DNA of 64,000 nt from Panax quinquefolius. Lineage: Eukaryota; Streptophyta; Magnoliopsida; Apiales; Araliaceae. Positions 37,172 to 47,728 of this stretch are shown here, piece by piece (position 1 is the first letter of the stretch; every line of letters begins with the position of its first letter). Position numbers and translations under genes: made by a program. Location: contig CM035167.1 in assembly GCA_020205615.1 (NCBI GenBank), positions 30,207,130-30,271,129 on the forward strand, read 5' to 3'. Under the pieces are notes generated by a model. It saw nothing but the letters and a program-made list of their open reading frames with translations. It did not search any database and was not told the origin of the DNA.

Positions 37172-39814
37172 TGTAGGATAAGTGTTGTGTTAGACAAGTA
37201 ATGAATAGTAAGGAGGTGGCTTAAGGAGGTGGGATGTTTTAAAGACCAAACTACCCTAACCTTGGAAAATCTATTAATAGAAGAGCTTTGCTAGTCATTT
37301 ATTGGTTGATCAAATAATCCAACACTTCTAAAGTGCTTAAGTGTTAGAGAGAACAAGCTAGCAATAAGTAATTTCCATAAGCTAAGAAGAAGAAGCAAGC
37401 TACTTACCAAGACAACAAAAGAGTAAGACTTCTTCTCCAATTATCTTCTATCTCTATTCATGATGGGATGATAAGAAAAGTTGGATTAAGGAACAGGAAT
37501 GAGTAAGTAATGAACTTAAGCCAATTAAGTTGGTAATATTTCATTCAAGCTAGCATAAGTTATAAACTTATGTGAAAATAATATGAACTTGTAAGAAGTT
37601 TATTAAGAGAAATGATATGAATGTAAAAGAATTTATATGATCATATGTGTCATGTATACCTAAGTAAAGTTATATGTGAAGAGTATGTAAAGTATGATGA
37701 TTAAGAAACCTTAATTGTCATAAGTCATGAATAATCAAATCTTAAGTAGTTTATAATTTGACAAGTTATAAGCTCATGAAGAATAAGTCAAAATCCAACA
37801 ATGAATATAAGTTGTTGTATTAAGTATGTTAAAATGTTAACATGATGAATGGAAGTCATTTGTAATGTTGAACAAATCATAAGAATGAAGAATTGCCGGA
37901 ATTTGCACGAGTAGACGATAAACGTCGAATACGTAAAATTCTCGGAATGGAAGTCAAATTTTGTGTTGGATCATGAAACCATTGTTTTCCAATAGAAACA
38001 AGTCATAATTGGCATTTAAGAGTCGCGGACTCGAAAATGACCGGATTCCGACTTAGAATGAAGAAACGAGCGTTGAACGTTCACGAACGTTTATCGTTTA
38101 CGTTAAAAGTGAACCAATAGGTGAATTTTTAGAAAATGAAGTCAAATAGATAAAATTCTTGAATGATAATGTAGAGTGCGTAAATTGTTAACCGTAGGCT
38201 TTTCAACAAGCCAATTCAGACTTATAACGAAGAAGTTATGCGTCCGGGAAGTTCACAAAATTTCAAAACTAAAATTGATATCGATGCGATGAGTTGGGCG
38301 CCATGGTGCCAACCCTAAAGCAAAAGAGCCGCATCACAACAAAACAAAGAATCGAACCCTCATCAGAAGAGTTTGCTTGGCCACGAACCTTAGTTCAAAA
38401 AAAAGAAATACAATACCATGAACGATGACAAAATCCTCTGGAGTGTGGGTAGCGGTAGCTGCCCATTAAATAAGGACTCGCCAGAGTAGCGCCAAGTCAA
38501 AGACAAGATTATAGATTAAGCTCGCGCCACGGTCATGCGAGATGTGGTATAAAGCTAAGCGTGCCATGGCCGATCTCGTAACAAAGATAGTGATGAATGT
38601 TTCTAAATACAAAGAAAAGAAATGGAAGTAAACATAACTTAAGGAAGGTAATGTCACATTGTTTAAACTTTGTTAAACCTTAAGGAATGTAATATAAAGG
38701 TTGAGATAACCAAGTCGAAGTATAATGAAAGCATAATGATAAACCAGAACGAATAATAATTGAATCTAATACACAATTAGATTGAAATGAAGGGTATGAT
38801 ATAGTCATATACATACTTGATTATATGTGACCTAATGTAAGGCATTATGTGATCATGTATTGTAGAGACTTGAATGACTTGAACATAAAGTTAAAATACC
38901 GTAGCAGACGCTAAAGGCAAGTATTCTAACTCTTGTCTCAGTTCAATCTAAACAAGTTTTTGAGGTTCATGTATTCTTTCGCATGAATTGAGTTATGATA
39001 AAGTTGAAGCCAATTCCTTTGGCTAGACTTGATGTATTGATAATCTATTCATGTATTATCAAATGTTGCTATCTTTTGTCAACTACTTGATATGGTTTTC
39101 AAAAGAAGACTGAAATGTTAAACAAATGTTTTGTCGGTAAAACGACAGGCACGTGAGGTTGCCAAATGCTTAAACGTGCCTACGTTTAATGGATGTAGTG
39201 TTTATCAACATAGAGTAGAATAGGCTGATCACCTAGAAGTGCTCGTAAGTGATATCGAGATTACGAACTTGCTTTCGGGTTGTCCTTTTCCAATAAAGAA
39301 TGAATACTCGAGGTCTCTGACCGGAGTGAATGTTTTACTAAATATTATTGTTATTGTAAAACATTTTGAAAGAAAAGCTGAAGTGCTATTTTGAATTACC
39401 AATAGTACTTCATAACTATTGTTCAGTTATCGAAGATATACGATTTGTATGTGTCAAGCATGTTGCTATTAAATTGTTATACTTGCTGAGGTAGTTATGC
39501 TCACTCTTGCTTGAACCATATGAATGCAGCTAAGACTGAACGTCCCGAAGGATCAGGAAAATATAAAGGAAAAGCTAAGGCAGATTACTAAGCTGTCTTG
39601 TAATAGTATAGGTCTATTGTTGTAATTTAACTAATATTATGACAAAGAACCTTTGTAACGGGTATAGAACTTGGGAAATGTAAATATTACTTTAAATATA
39701 TAGAAGTTATGTTCGTTCTTTGAGACTTTTCAATTGAATGAATGTATGAATGTCAGACAAAGATAGAACCATCTGTCGGGTTGGAAGATACCCGGATTTG
39801 GGGGCGCTACAAGT

Positions 39815-39826
39815 TGGTATCAAAGC
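39815..39826 (+). other. G3 primer-binding site, Met tRNA type
   Basis: TGGTATCAAAGC, three bases after the LTR end CTACA. It differs at one base from TGGTATCAGAGC, and is the same variant as in G6 (51709-51720). Confidence 0.85.
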
Positions 39827-39993
39827 CTAGGTTATAAAACTTAAGGGGGAAAGTAGAACCTTAAGTCATAACCTTACGAAAGAATAAAGAAGTAAAAGAA
39901 GGAAAGTAACCTTATAAAAATACATTATATTATGTTATGTATTTTTATTATTTTACTGACGTGTACTAATTAAACTATATTGTTTTATTGTAG

Positions 39994-40503
39994 ATGTCAG
40001 GAGAAAATGATATGTATAGAGATATACATGTAGTGAGAGATGATTCAGTTAATCGGGTAGAGATACTACCAAATCCCGTAGCCGTAGAACTAGAGTTGGT
40101 GACCATCGAGTCGGGAGACTCAGATGATTTAGACTACATGTCTATATTTGATGGCACGCTAGAAGAGGAGGTGGACGTGATGTCTTTTGACCAGGTTCCA
40201 CCTACAGAGGAAATGTCTACGGGGGAATCAATGAAAGCACTGTGTATGTCGGTATTGGATAGGAATGTCCATTATTGCCAAGAGGTTAAGGAGTTGAAAG
40301 AGGAACTCCAAGTTGTCCGTGAGGATAAGACTAGTATGGAAGGAATGTGGGAAGAGGAGCACGATGATAGAGTCCTAGCTATGGACAAAGTTAGGGATTT
40401 GAGAGAAGTCTTTGAGCTCAAACAGGAGCTAAAGACTAAGAAGCGGAAGTTGGAGAGGATGTCCTATATTCATAGGAGTTCTCATGTAGATTTCCAGCAG
40501 TAG
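39994..40503 (+). CDS. Orphan ORF of element G3, acidic with coiled-coil C-terminus (170 codons)
   Basis: An intact frame from ATG (MSGENDMYRDIHVVRDD) to TAG. It starts right after TGTTTTATTGTAG, which looks like a splice acceptor or Gag leader end, about 170 bp from the PBS, where Gag normally begins. The N-terminal ~85 residues are acidic (VTIESGDSDDLDYM, EEEVDVMSFD). Residues ~98-155 are rich in E, K, L and M with heptad-like spacing (EVKELKEELQVVREDKTS, ELKQELKTKKRKLERM), suggesting a coiled coil. I see no zinc knuckle, capsid motif or pol. After the stop, VARYQVEAG and VIAGLARANFEHAL continue in frame, so the original protein may have been longer. Function unknown; it could be a diverged Gag of a non-autonomous family. 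Confidence 0.55.
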   Translation: MSGENDMYRDIHVVRDDSVNRVEILPNPVAVELELVTIESGDSDDLDYMSIFDGTLEEEVDVMSFDQVPPTEEMSTGESMKALCMSVLDRNVHYCQEVKELKEELQVVREDKTSMEGMWEEEHDDRVLAMDKVRDLREVFELKQELKTKKRKLERMSYIHRSSHVDFQQ

Positions 40504-40852
40504 GTAGCTCGATATCAGGTAGAAGCAGGATAGACCCGTCATAGCATCAGTAGAGATGTTATTGCTGGTTTGGCCAGAGCAAATTTTGAGCATGCCTTAT
40601 GGTAGATGTAATCTAGCAATAGCTAGAGTAGAATAGATATGTAAATATTATATATCTAGTAGTGACGTAAAACCCTCATTTGTATAACAAAGGGTAGTCT
40701 TTTGTAAATCCCAATTTTTGGAAAGTAATTGCGGGATGGAAATGTAATCAGCTAAGGCTGAGTAATGTAAACAATGTAGTATTATACTACAAGTTATGAA
40801 TCAATATAAACCTTTTTACGGAATATGTTGAGTAATGAGTATGAGTTTGACG
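40504..40852 (+). other. G3 sequence after the ORF, non-coding
   Basis: In-frame stops follow the ORF. The rest is AT-rich and resembles a 3' untranslated region (TTGTAAATCCC, repeated TGTAA). It stops abruptly at 40852, where Ogre LTR sequence begins inside one of that LTR's GATAACACC motifs. No PPT or 3' LTR was found. Confidence 0.5.
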
Positions 40853-41223
40853 ATAACACCGGTGAGGGGCAACATCGTCATCTTGTCAAACACGATGCCA
40901 TGTCACGTCTCTACGCAACGATGTCCCACAAGGCTAACCAATCCCGAGTGACTATTGTGCGTGGTAACGGATGAAAGTTGAAGCTTGAAGACCGGAGGGC
41001 ATCGTCCCATCTTCAATGACTTCGTACAAACTCTAATCCCATGCCATCATACAACTCTCGACAACGGCGGTCCAAAATAGGTCCTGTATACCTCAAACGG
41101 ATGCACGGATTGCACTTCTGAAAATTCGAGTGGACATTATAATGCCTGAGTGCACGTACTTCGAGATGACCCTACCCGACAAACCCGGGCCAACCCGGGT
41201 TACCACTGGTACACCTGCAGCTC

Positions 41224-41245
41224 AGCCGCAGGTACACCTGCGGCT
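41224..41245 (+). repeat. Palindrome just upstream of the Ogre LTR TATA box
   Basis: Inverted arms AGCCGCAGGT and ACCTGCGGCT, 10 bp each, separated by AC, ending 6 bp before the TATA box. The other LTR has it at 58524-58545 with one mismatch. An overlapping inverted pair (ACCTGC(A/G)GCT/AGCCGCAGGT) lies just before it. Confidence 0.85.
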
Positions 41246-41251
41246 CATATG

Positions 41252-41262
41252 CCTATAAATAG
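41252..41262 (+). promoter_or_regulatory. TATA box of the Ogre LTR fragment
   Basis: CCTATAAATAG followed by AGGGCTTGGGGTGCTGATTTT, identical in the other Ogre LTR (58554-58564). Confidence 0.7.
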
Positions 41263-41567
41263 AGGGCTTGGGGTGCTGATTTTTTAGAGAAAAGAAGACG
41301 GAGAAACCCTGCACAATTAGCTCTGCACTCGCCCATACAGTGTATTTCCCACTTTCCAACACCTGTGAGCTCATATATAGCCCCTTTTGTACCCACAAAA
41401 GCCAGTGTTTACCCACTATAAAGATATAGAAGCCTTTTTTAGCAGTCAGCTGTAAGCCTTCTCACACATTTTAGAGTCTTTCTCTTCATCTTGTACACAC
41501 CCTTCTACACGCGTTGAGAGTCGTGTTGCTTGCTTTTGCGGGACTTGATCAGTGGTTTCATTCTAGT

Positions 41568-41572
<5 letters not shown>

Positions 41573-41623
<51 letters not shown>

Positions 41624-41868
41624 ACTAACATTATCGAAGTTATGCCTCGATTGAGCCTGAATTTTGATGCTGGAGCGTTTATTTGCTTTTCTATATATAT
41701 ACATTTATATATATGAATCGTGTGTCGAACTTTGTTCGATGAGCCTGAATTTTTGATCTAGAGCGCGTTCACTTGCTTTTAATATATATATATATATATA
41801 TTCTTATATATATTAAGCGTGTGTCGGACTTTGTTCTATGAGCCTAGACTTGATGCAGTACGTTACTC

Positions 41869-41965
<97 letters not shown>

Positions 41966-42022
41966 GCGTGGTGGACTACATTCGATGAGTGCAGATTTTA
42001 TATATCAAAAGTGCGTTTATTC

Positions 42023-42072
<50 letters not shown>

Positions 42073-42128
42073 GCTGTGGTGAACTCTATTCAATGAGCTC
42101 GGATTTTACATCCGGGTGCATTTATTGC

Positions 42129-42166
<38 letters not shown>

Positions 42167-42379
42167 CCCACACAGAGTTTACTTTGTGGTGGTTGATCGC
42201 TTCTGACTTTCTTTACGTTTAAATCTCGCTCGAGTTTACTTTTTGTGGCGATTGATTGTATTACAACTTTATTTACGTTTTCGTCCCCACAGAGTTTCCT
42301 CCGTGACGGTTGATAGCTTTTAACAACTTTATTTACATTTCTGATCCCCCATAGAGGTGCTTCGTGGTTTGTGATCCTG

Positions 42380-42420
<41 letters not shown>
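41573..42420 (+). repeat. Composite (TA)n and minisatellite block in the Ogre LTR
   Basis: Runs of TA alternate with ~60-bp units of the type GTGTCGAACTTTGTTCGATGAGCC...GCGTTTATTTGCTTTT at about 41623, 41717, 41815, 41965 and 42069. The longest TA run is about 41874-41964. Next come four ~55-65 bp units (42163-42380) of the type GTCCC(A)CAGAGTTTCCTCCGTGACGG and GATAGCTTTTAACAACTTTATTTACG, then another TA run to 42418. The same plan is in the right LTR (58873-59430) with different run lengths. Confidence 0.88.
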
Positions 42421-42421
<1 letters not shown>

Positions 42422-43239
42422 CAGCTTTTATATACATACCTACTTACTGCTTTTATATAAACTGCAGTATTTTGTGAGACTAGGAATCATGTGATCACAG
42501 ATTCATCCCCTTTAATCTAGATTAGGTTCCCATGATGGACATTTTCAGCTGTAAGTAGCTTGTAAATTATTCTGCGGTGTCTAAATTTCCTAATATGGTT
42601 TCTATACCCACGAAGAAGTCGGCATTATTTTTGTATATTATTTTTGTACGGATGCCTCGCATCCGTCAAATAAAATCAATTCAGCCGCTCATTTAATAAA
42701 AATGGGAGTGTAAAAGGTCTCAATTCCTATTGAGCATCAAGGTTTGAAAAACCTCTTTTATAAAACATCACTGCCATATCTTGTTAAAAACTGAATTTTT
42801 AAATAAATTCAAATCCTGTGTATATAGGTTCGAATGAGGCCTCGCACAACTTCCATATAACAGCACATTGACCCACACACACGCACACTCAGATAATAGT
42901 TTATTGAAAAGAGGTGGTCACCGTGGTAACACGGATGTCAGGGGGTGCCTAACACCTTCCCCCCACATAACCAAGTCCCCGGACCCTAAACGAATCTCGG
43001 TTTCACCGATCCAGTATAATGATGTCACATCCTTTGGGTCAATGTGCAAACCTTTTTCTACCGGTGTGTTGGTACAACCATTAAAAAAACCACGGTGGCG
43101 ACTCTTGCGATCCATCGTCGACATTATACATGTCAGACCTTTTTCACTTGTTTTTTCAAACAAATCTCACCTAAAATGAGAACACCAAAGAACAAGTAAC
43201 GGAAAGGGACACCCAAAAATCCCGACGTCGACAGTTCCT

Positions 43240-45039
43240 TCTTATCCAAGATTTGAACAGGAACCTCTTCATACGTCAAATCGTCTGCTATTTCGTCCGG
43301 TTCTAACTCAATAATGTGGTTCGGGTCTTCCACATATTTACGTAACATGGATATGTGAAAAACGTTATGAACACAAGACATACTTGGCGGTAAAGCGAGT
43401 CTATAGGACACAGTTCCTACTCGATCAAGGATTAAAAATGGGCCGATGAATCGAGGATTGAGCTTTCCTCTCTTTCCAAATATCGTAACTCCTTTCCATG
43501 GAGCAACACGTAACAACACATGATCTCCTATATCAAATTCCACGTCCTTTCGATGAAGTTCAGCATAACTCTTTTGTTGATCTTGTGAGGTTTTTATACG
43601 TTGTCGGATCGTTTGAATCTTTTCCGTAGTCATACGTACCAACTTCGGTCCTGACAATGTTTCTTCACCCAACTCATCCTATCATACTGGAGAACGACAC
43701 TTTCTTCCATACAACGCTTCGAATGGAGCCATGCCAATACTTGCTTGATAAATGTTGTTGTAGGAAAACTCCACCAATGGTAAGAACTTGTCCCAACTTC
43801 CCTTGAAATCAAGGACATAGAGTCTTAATAGATCTTCAAGAGTTTGAATCGTCCACTGCGACTGCCCGTCCGTCTGAGGATGATATGCCGATCTAAATTG
43901 TAAATCCGTGCCCATAGCTTTTTTCAAACTAACCCAAAATCATGAAGTGAATCTTGCGTCTCGATCAAAAACTATGGATACTGGCATACTATGCAATCTT
44001 TCAACCTCATTTATGTACATACGAGCAAGACGTTTAAGTGTATAAGTTTCTCATATCGGTAAGAAATGAGCAGACTTGGTTAATCTATCAACAATGACCC
44101 AAATCACATATATGCCTTGAGAAACTTTGGGAAGACCGATAACGAAATCCATGGTAATGTGCTCCCACTTCCATTCTGGAATTTCAAGTGGTTGCAATGG
44201 ACCTTTTGGTACTTGATGCTCCGCCTTGACTCTTTCACATGTTAGACACCTTGAGATAAACATCGCTATCTCTCTCTTCATATTGCTCTACCAAAATGTA
44301 TGACGAATATCATGATACATTTTGGTACTCCCAGGATGGATTGCAAACGGTGTGTTATGCGCCTCCATCATGATTTTATACTTTAAATTAGGGTCTTTAG
44401 GAACACAAAGTCTGGAGTTGACTCGAAGTATTCCTTCTTCATCGATTCTTGCTTCCAGCATAGCACCTTCTTGCACTTTCTTCCTCATACGCATCAGCTC
44501 TAGGTCTGTAGCTTGAGTAGCTTTAACTTTATCAATTAAAGTTGGCTCTACTCGTATATTCACCATCATCACATGGGTCCCTAGAGTCTTTAACTCTATC
44601 TCATTTGCGTTGACAAAATGGGCCTTTGCGTTGACAATATCGCATTCGAACTTGCATATGATCTTCTACTCAATGCGTTAGCTACCACGTTCGCTTTTCC
44701 AGGATGGTATTGGATGGTATGATCATAATCTTTTAACAGTTCAAGCCAACGTCGTTGTCGCATGTTGAGTTCCTTTTGAGGCTTTTATGATCTGTAAAGA
44801 TCTCCACTTTCTCCCCATACAAGTAATTCCTCCAAATCTTTAGTGCGAAGACAACAGCTGCCAACTCTAGATCATGAGTAGGATAATTCCTCTCATATTC
44901 TTTGACTTGTCGTGAGGCATAAGCTATGACTTTCCCATGGTTCATGAGAACACATCCTAACCCTTTGCCCGAACCGTCACTGTAGATGACAAATCCCTCC
45001 GAACCAGATGGTATTGTCAAAACAAGTACTGAAATGAGT
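43240..45039 (-). pseudogene. pol: G4 RNase H, integrase and tail, chromodomain truncated
   Basis: RNase H (45020-44733): [40 protein letters not shown]; a short deletion follows. Integrase: zinc finger HNTPFAIHPGSTKMYHDIRH and [11 protein letters not shown] (44360-44220), catalytic Asp in [10 protein letters not shown], second in DRDARFTS (about 43960), and Glu in the [18 protein letters not shown] zone (43870), where the usual QSERT is QSQWT, so the catalytic Glu may be lost. C-terminal KDVEFDIGDHVLLRVAPWKG..NPRFIGPF, then VHNVFHISMLRKYVEDP, then DLTYEEVPVQILDKKE at the break. Three or more stops or shifts. Confidence 0.85.
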
Positions 45040-46589
45040 CTCCTCTTGAGTTCTTGAAAACACTTCTCACATTCCTTGCTCCAACCGAACTTTGTATCTT
45101 TCCGAGTCAGCTGAGTTAGTGGACTAGCGATTCGAGAAAACCCTTCTACGAATCTCCGATATTAATCAACTAAGCCGAGAAAGCTACGTACTTCGGTCAT
45201 TAATTTAGGTTGCTCCCAACTTTGAATAGCTTCAATCTTTGTTGGGTCAACAGATATTCCATGACTTGATACCACGTGCCCAAGGAATGCTACTTCCCCA
45301 AGCCAGAACTCGTATTTCTTCAACTTGGCTCAAAGCTTGTATTCACGAAGCTTTTGGAGTATCAGCCTCAAGTGTTGCTCATGATCTTCACGCCTTTTGG
45401 AATAAATAAGGATATCATCAGTAAAGACGACCACAAAGTGATCCAAATATTCCTTGAATACTCGGTTCATCATATCCATGAAGGCAGCAGGAGCATTAGT
45501 CAATCCAAAGGACATGACTAGGAATTCATAATGCCCGTACCGAGTTCTGAAAGTTGTCTTTGGAATGTCATCGATTCTAATCTTTAATTGGTGATATTCG
45601 GAACGATGATCAATCTTTGAAAAGAATTTGGCTCCTTGCAACTGGTCAAACAGGTCATCAATACGTGGCAATGGGTACCTATTTTTGATGGTGACATGAT
45701 TCAACTCCCGATAATCAATACAAAGTTGCATACTCCCATCTTTATTTTTCACGAATAGAACAGGAGCACCCCAAGGAGAAGTACTAGGACGAATGAAACC
45801 GATGTCTAATAATTCCTGTAGTTGGGTCTTTAACTCCTGAAGTTCAATAGGAGCCATTCGATATGGGGCTTTGGAAATAGGTTTTGTACCAGGTTCAAGG
45901 TCGATACAAAATTCAATTTCACGCTCTGGGGGTAGGCCAAGATGTTCTTCAGGGAATACTTCAGGAAAATCATTAATAATAGAAATATCATTCAAAACTG
46001 ACGTATTTTTGTTTAGATCTGTGACATGAGCTAAGAAAGCTTGACATCCATTTTTCAATAAATGAATAGCTATATGGCTTGAGATGACAGTGATTGATTT
46101 TAATGGTTTGGTTCCTTGAATTCGTATAATAGGTTGATTGGGAATATGAATGCTAACAACCTTACAAAAACAATCAATTTTTGCATGATGAGTAGTTAAC
46201 CAATCAATCTCTAGAATTACATCAAATGCAAGTATTTTCAATGAAATAAGATCGACAGGTAATGTGTGGGTAACAACTTGAACCAAAAAAGACTTATAAA
46301 CCATGGATGTAATGAAGGTTTCTCCCAACGGAGTTTCTACAGATAAGTCAAAGTCTAATTTCTCTGGAGTCAAATTTAATCGTTAAGCACAAGTAGGAGA
46401 AATAAAAGAATGGGTAGAACCGGTATCAAATAATGTATAGACTTCGCTAGAGTTTATGATAAGCTTACCCGTGATGACCTCATTCAGGTTCCTTGCTTTC
46501 TGGTAGGTCACAACAAATGCTATTCCTTGTACTACCGGCTTTGACTTTTCTGTTAGGGCCTTTGGTGCCTCCATCCTGGCTGAACTTGT
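45040..46589 (-). pseudogene. pol: G4 protease and reverse transcriptase
   Basis: Protease active site [13 protein letters not shown] is intact (about 46400-46440). A TAA at 46381-46383 replaces Gln of CAQRLN, then the frame stays open from 46373 to 45330 (347 codons): [12 protein letters not shown] fingers [50 protein letters not shown], and the catalytic motif [12 protein letters not shown] with both Asp present. The Ile of FIDD is Thr here. A stop at 45329 (TGAGCC region) splits the RT thumb; the linker [23 protein letters not shown] follows. Confidence 0.88.
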
Positions 46590-47682
46590 CTTCGGTGAAT
46601 GACAAAATCGGGCTAAGTGACCTTCTCTTCCACAATTATATCATGCTTTGGACGGCATCGCGCAGTTTGGATTGATGTGTCCCTCCCCTTCGCATTTGAA
46701 GCATATGATAGGTGGTCGTTCTCCTTCCTTAACAATGGGTGCTGGTGCTGATGTCCTTCCATTATTGTTGAATCTCCTTTTCTTGAAATGTCCATTTTTA
46801 CTATCTTGGCCATGATTACCACCGAAGTGGTTACCATTTATGGTATGTGGGTTCCCTCCACGTTTGTTGTCACCGTTTCGATGACTAATACCACTGGTAT
46901 TTTCGTGCTGTCGGCTGCTTTCTCTTGGTTGCGTTGACTCGTTATCGCGCTCCAATAACTGAGCCCTATTTACAACATCTGAGTACAAACACAATTTATG
47001 AGAAATAAGATATTGACGTATCTCTGGTTTCAAACCTCTTAAAAACATTCGCGTCATTCGCTTCTCATTATCGACCAAATGGGATGAAAACCGGGATAAC
47101 TTCGTAAATTTAGCCTCGTATTGCGACACTGTCATATTATTTTGTTCCAATTTGATAAACTCCACTTCTTTCATGTGACGAATACTCTCGGGAAAGTACT
47201 TGTCGTTGAATAGCTCTTGGAACTTCTCCCAAGACGTCTTGAGTGCGTCATGCTGTGTACGTTTTACAGATTTCCACTAGTAATTTGCTTCTTCACGCAA
47301 CATGAAGGTGGCGAAGGGAACCTTTTGCTCCTCGGAGCATCCCAAGACATCAAATATCATGGTGATTTTTATTATCCATGCTTCCGCCTTAAGTGGTTTT
47401 GGCTCTCCAATAAACTCTGGTGGTCCCAACTCCTTGAACTGTTTAGCGGTGACCGTCCGAGAGTTTCCAGTGTTTCCACCTACATTTTGGACAGGAGCCG
47501 CTCTTGCCCAATTGTATGAATTGCATAAAGCCTTTGAACAATCCATCATTCATCATTTGGTCAGTGTTGTTGTTTGCATGAGGATTGTCGCCTTCTTGAT
47601 GCACATTCTCCTGATTATTGATATGTGGAGACTCAACGGTCTCTTGTGCTCCATTGCTATTCTCAACATTCTTGGATGTCAT
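46590..47682 (-). pseudogene. gag: G4 gag
   Basis: Starts at the ATG at 47682 (MTSKNVENSNGAQETVES). It continues with NSRTVTAKQFKELGPPEFIG..AEAWIIKITMIFDVLGC, then [33 protein letters not shown] (47174-46980), a glycine/asparagine-rich basic region (FKKRRFNN), and the zinc knuckle CFKCEGEGHINPNC with all four ligands (about 46665-46710). A second knuckle follows with shifts. A few frameshifts, near 47500 and 47280, split it. It is much better preserved than the G1 and G2 gag. Confidence 0.85.
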
Positions 47683-47728
47683 TTTCAGATACTGCCACAA
47701 AACAAAGGTTAATTAATATATAACATAT

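Larger units (their letters stand above)
24352..39811 (+). repeat. 5' LTR of G3, split by G2 (real length about 3.48 kb)
   Basis: Left part 24352-24569, right part 36548-39811; the TCATC duplication of G2 lies at the join. The right part holds a GACCAAG repeat array (37061-37171), a possible promoter CTATTAATAG near 37270, and U5-like sequence up to the PBS. Without the insert the two parts form one uninterrupted LTR with TG and CA ends. Confidence 0.8.
24352..40852 (+). mobile_element. Ty3/gypsy element G3, 5' part, possibly non-autonomous
   Basis: A plus-strand LTR starts TGTAACGACCGAG at 24352, is interrupted by G2, resumes at 36548 and ends GGGGCGCTACA at 39811, followed by a Met-type PBS and one ORF (39994-40503). 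After about 350 bp of non-coding sequence it stops at an Ogre LTR fragment. No pol and no 3' LTR are present, so either the rest was lost or this is a short non-autonomous element. The LTR terminal bases and PBS resemble the Tekay-type elements nearby. Confidence 0.75.
40853..43233 (+). repeat. Ogre LTR lacking its first ~510 bp
   Basis: Matches 58145-60243 of the right Ogre LTR along its whole length: GATAACACCGGTGAGGGGCA at the start, the same palindrome and TATA box, the TA-rich composite repeats, the AC run near 42873, and the end CCCGACGTCGACA. It is followed at 43234 directly by Tekay pol of G4, without PBS, so it is a solo or 3' LTR inserted in G4 with its outer part lost. No TSD could be tested because the left end is missing. 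Confidence 0.85.
43234..47728 (-). mobile_element. Tekay-type chromovirus G4, internal region only
   Basis: Gag, protease, RT, RNase H, integrase and most of the C-terminal tail are present on minus, with long open stretches. The 3' end is cut within the chromodomain linker (VQILDKKE) by the Ogre LTR at 43233. The 5' end stops in the gag leader at about 47728, where G5 begins on the other strand. No LTR, PBS or PPT is present. Protein and DNA are closely related to G6, which lies inverted at 51707-56510. Confidence 0.88.

Noticed and set aside
36962..37197. Minus-strand frames with HYLVTT/LGHH repeats
   Set aside because: By-product of the GACCAAG tandem repeats in the G3 LTR.
36548..39811. 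Host intergenic DNA or a gene between G2 and the G3 ORF
   Set aside because: It ends in CA plus a Met-type PBS and joins 24352-24569 once G2 is disregarded, so it is the rest of the G3 LTR.
41819..42082. Frames encoding long IYIYIY stretches (also 59017-59343)
   Set aside because: They are TA microsatellites read in either strand; no gene signal.
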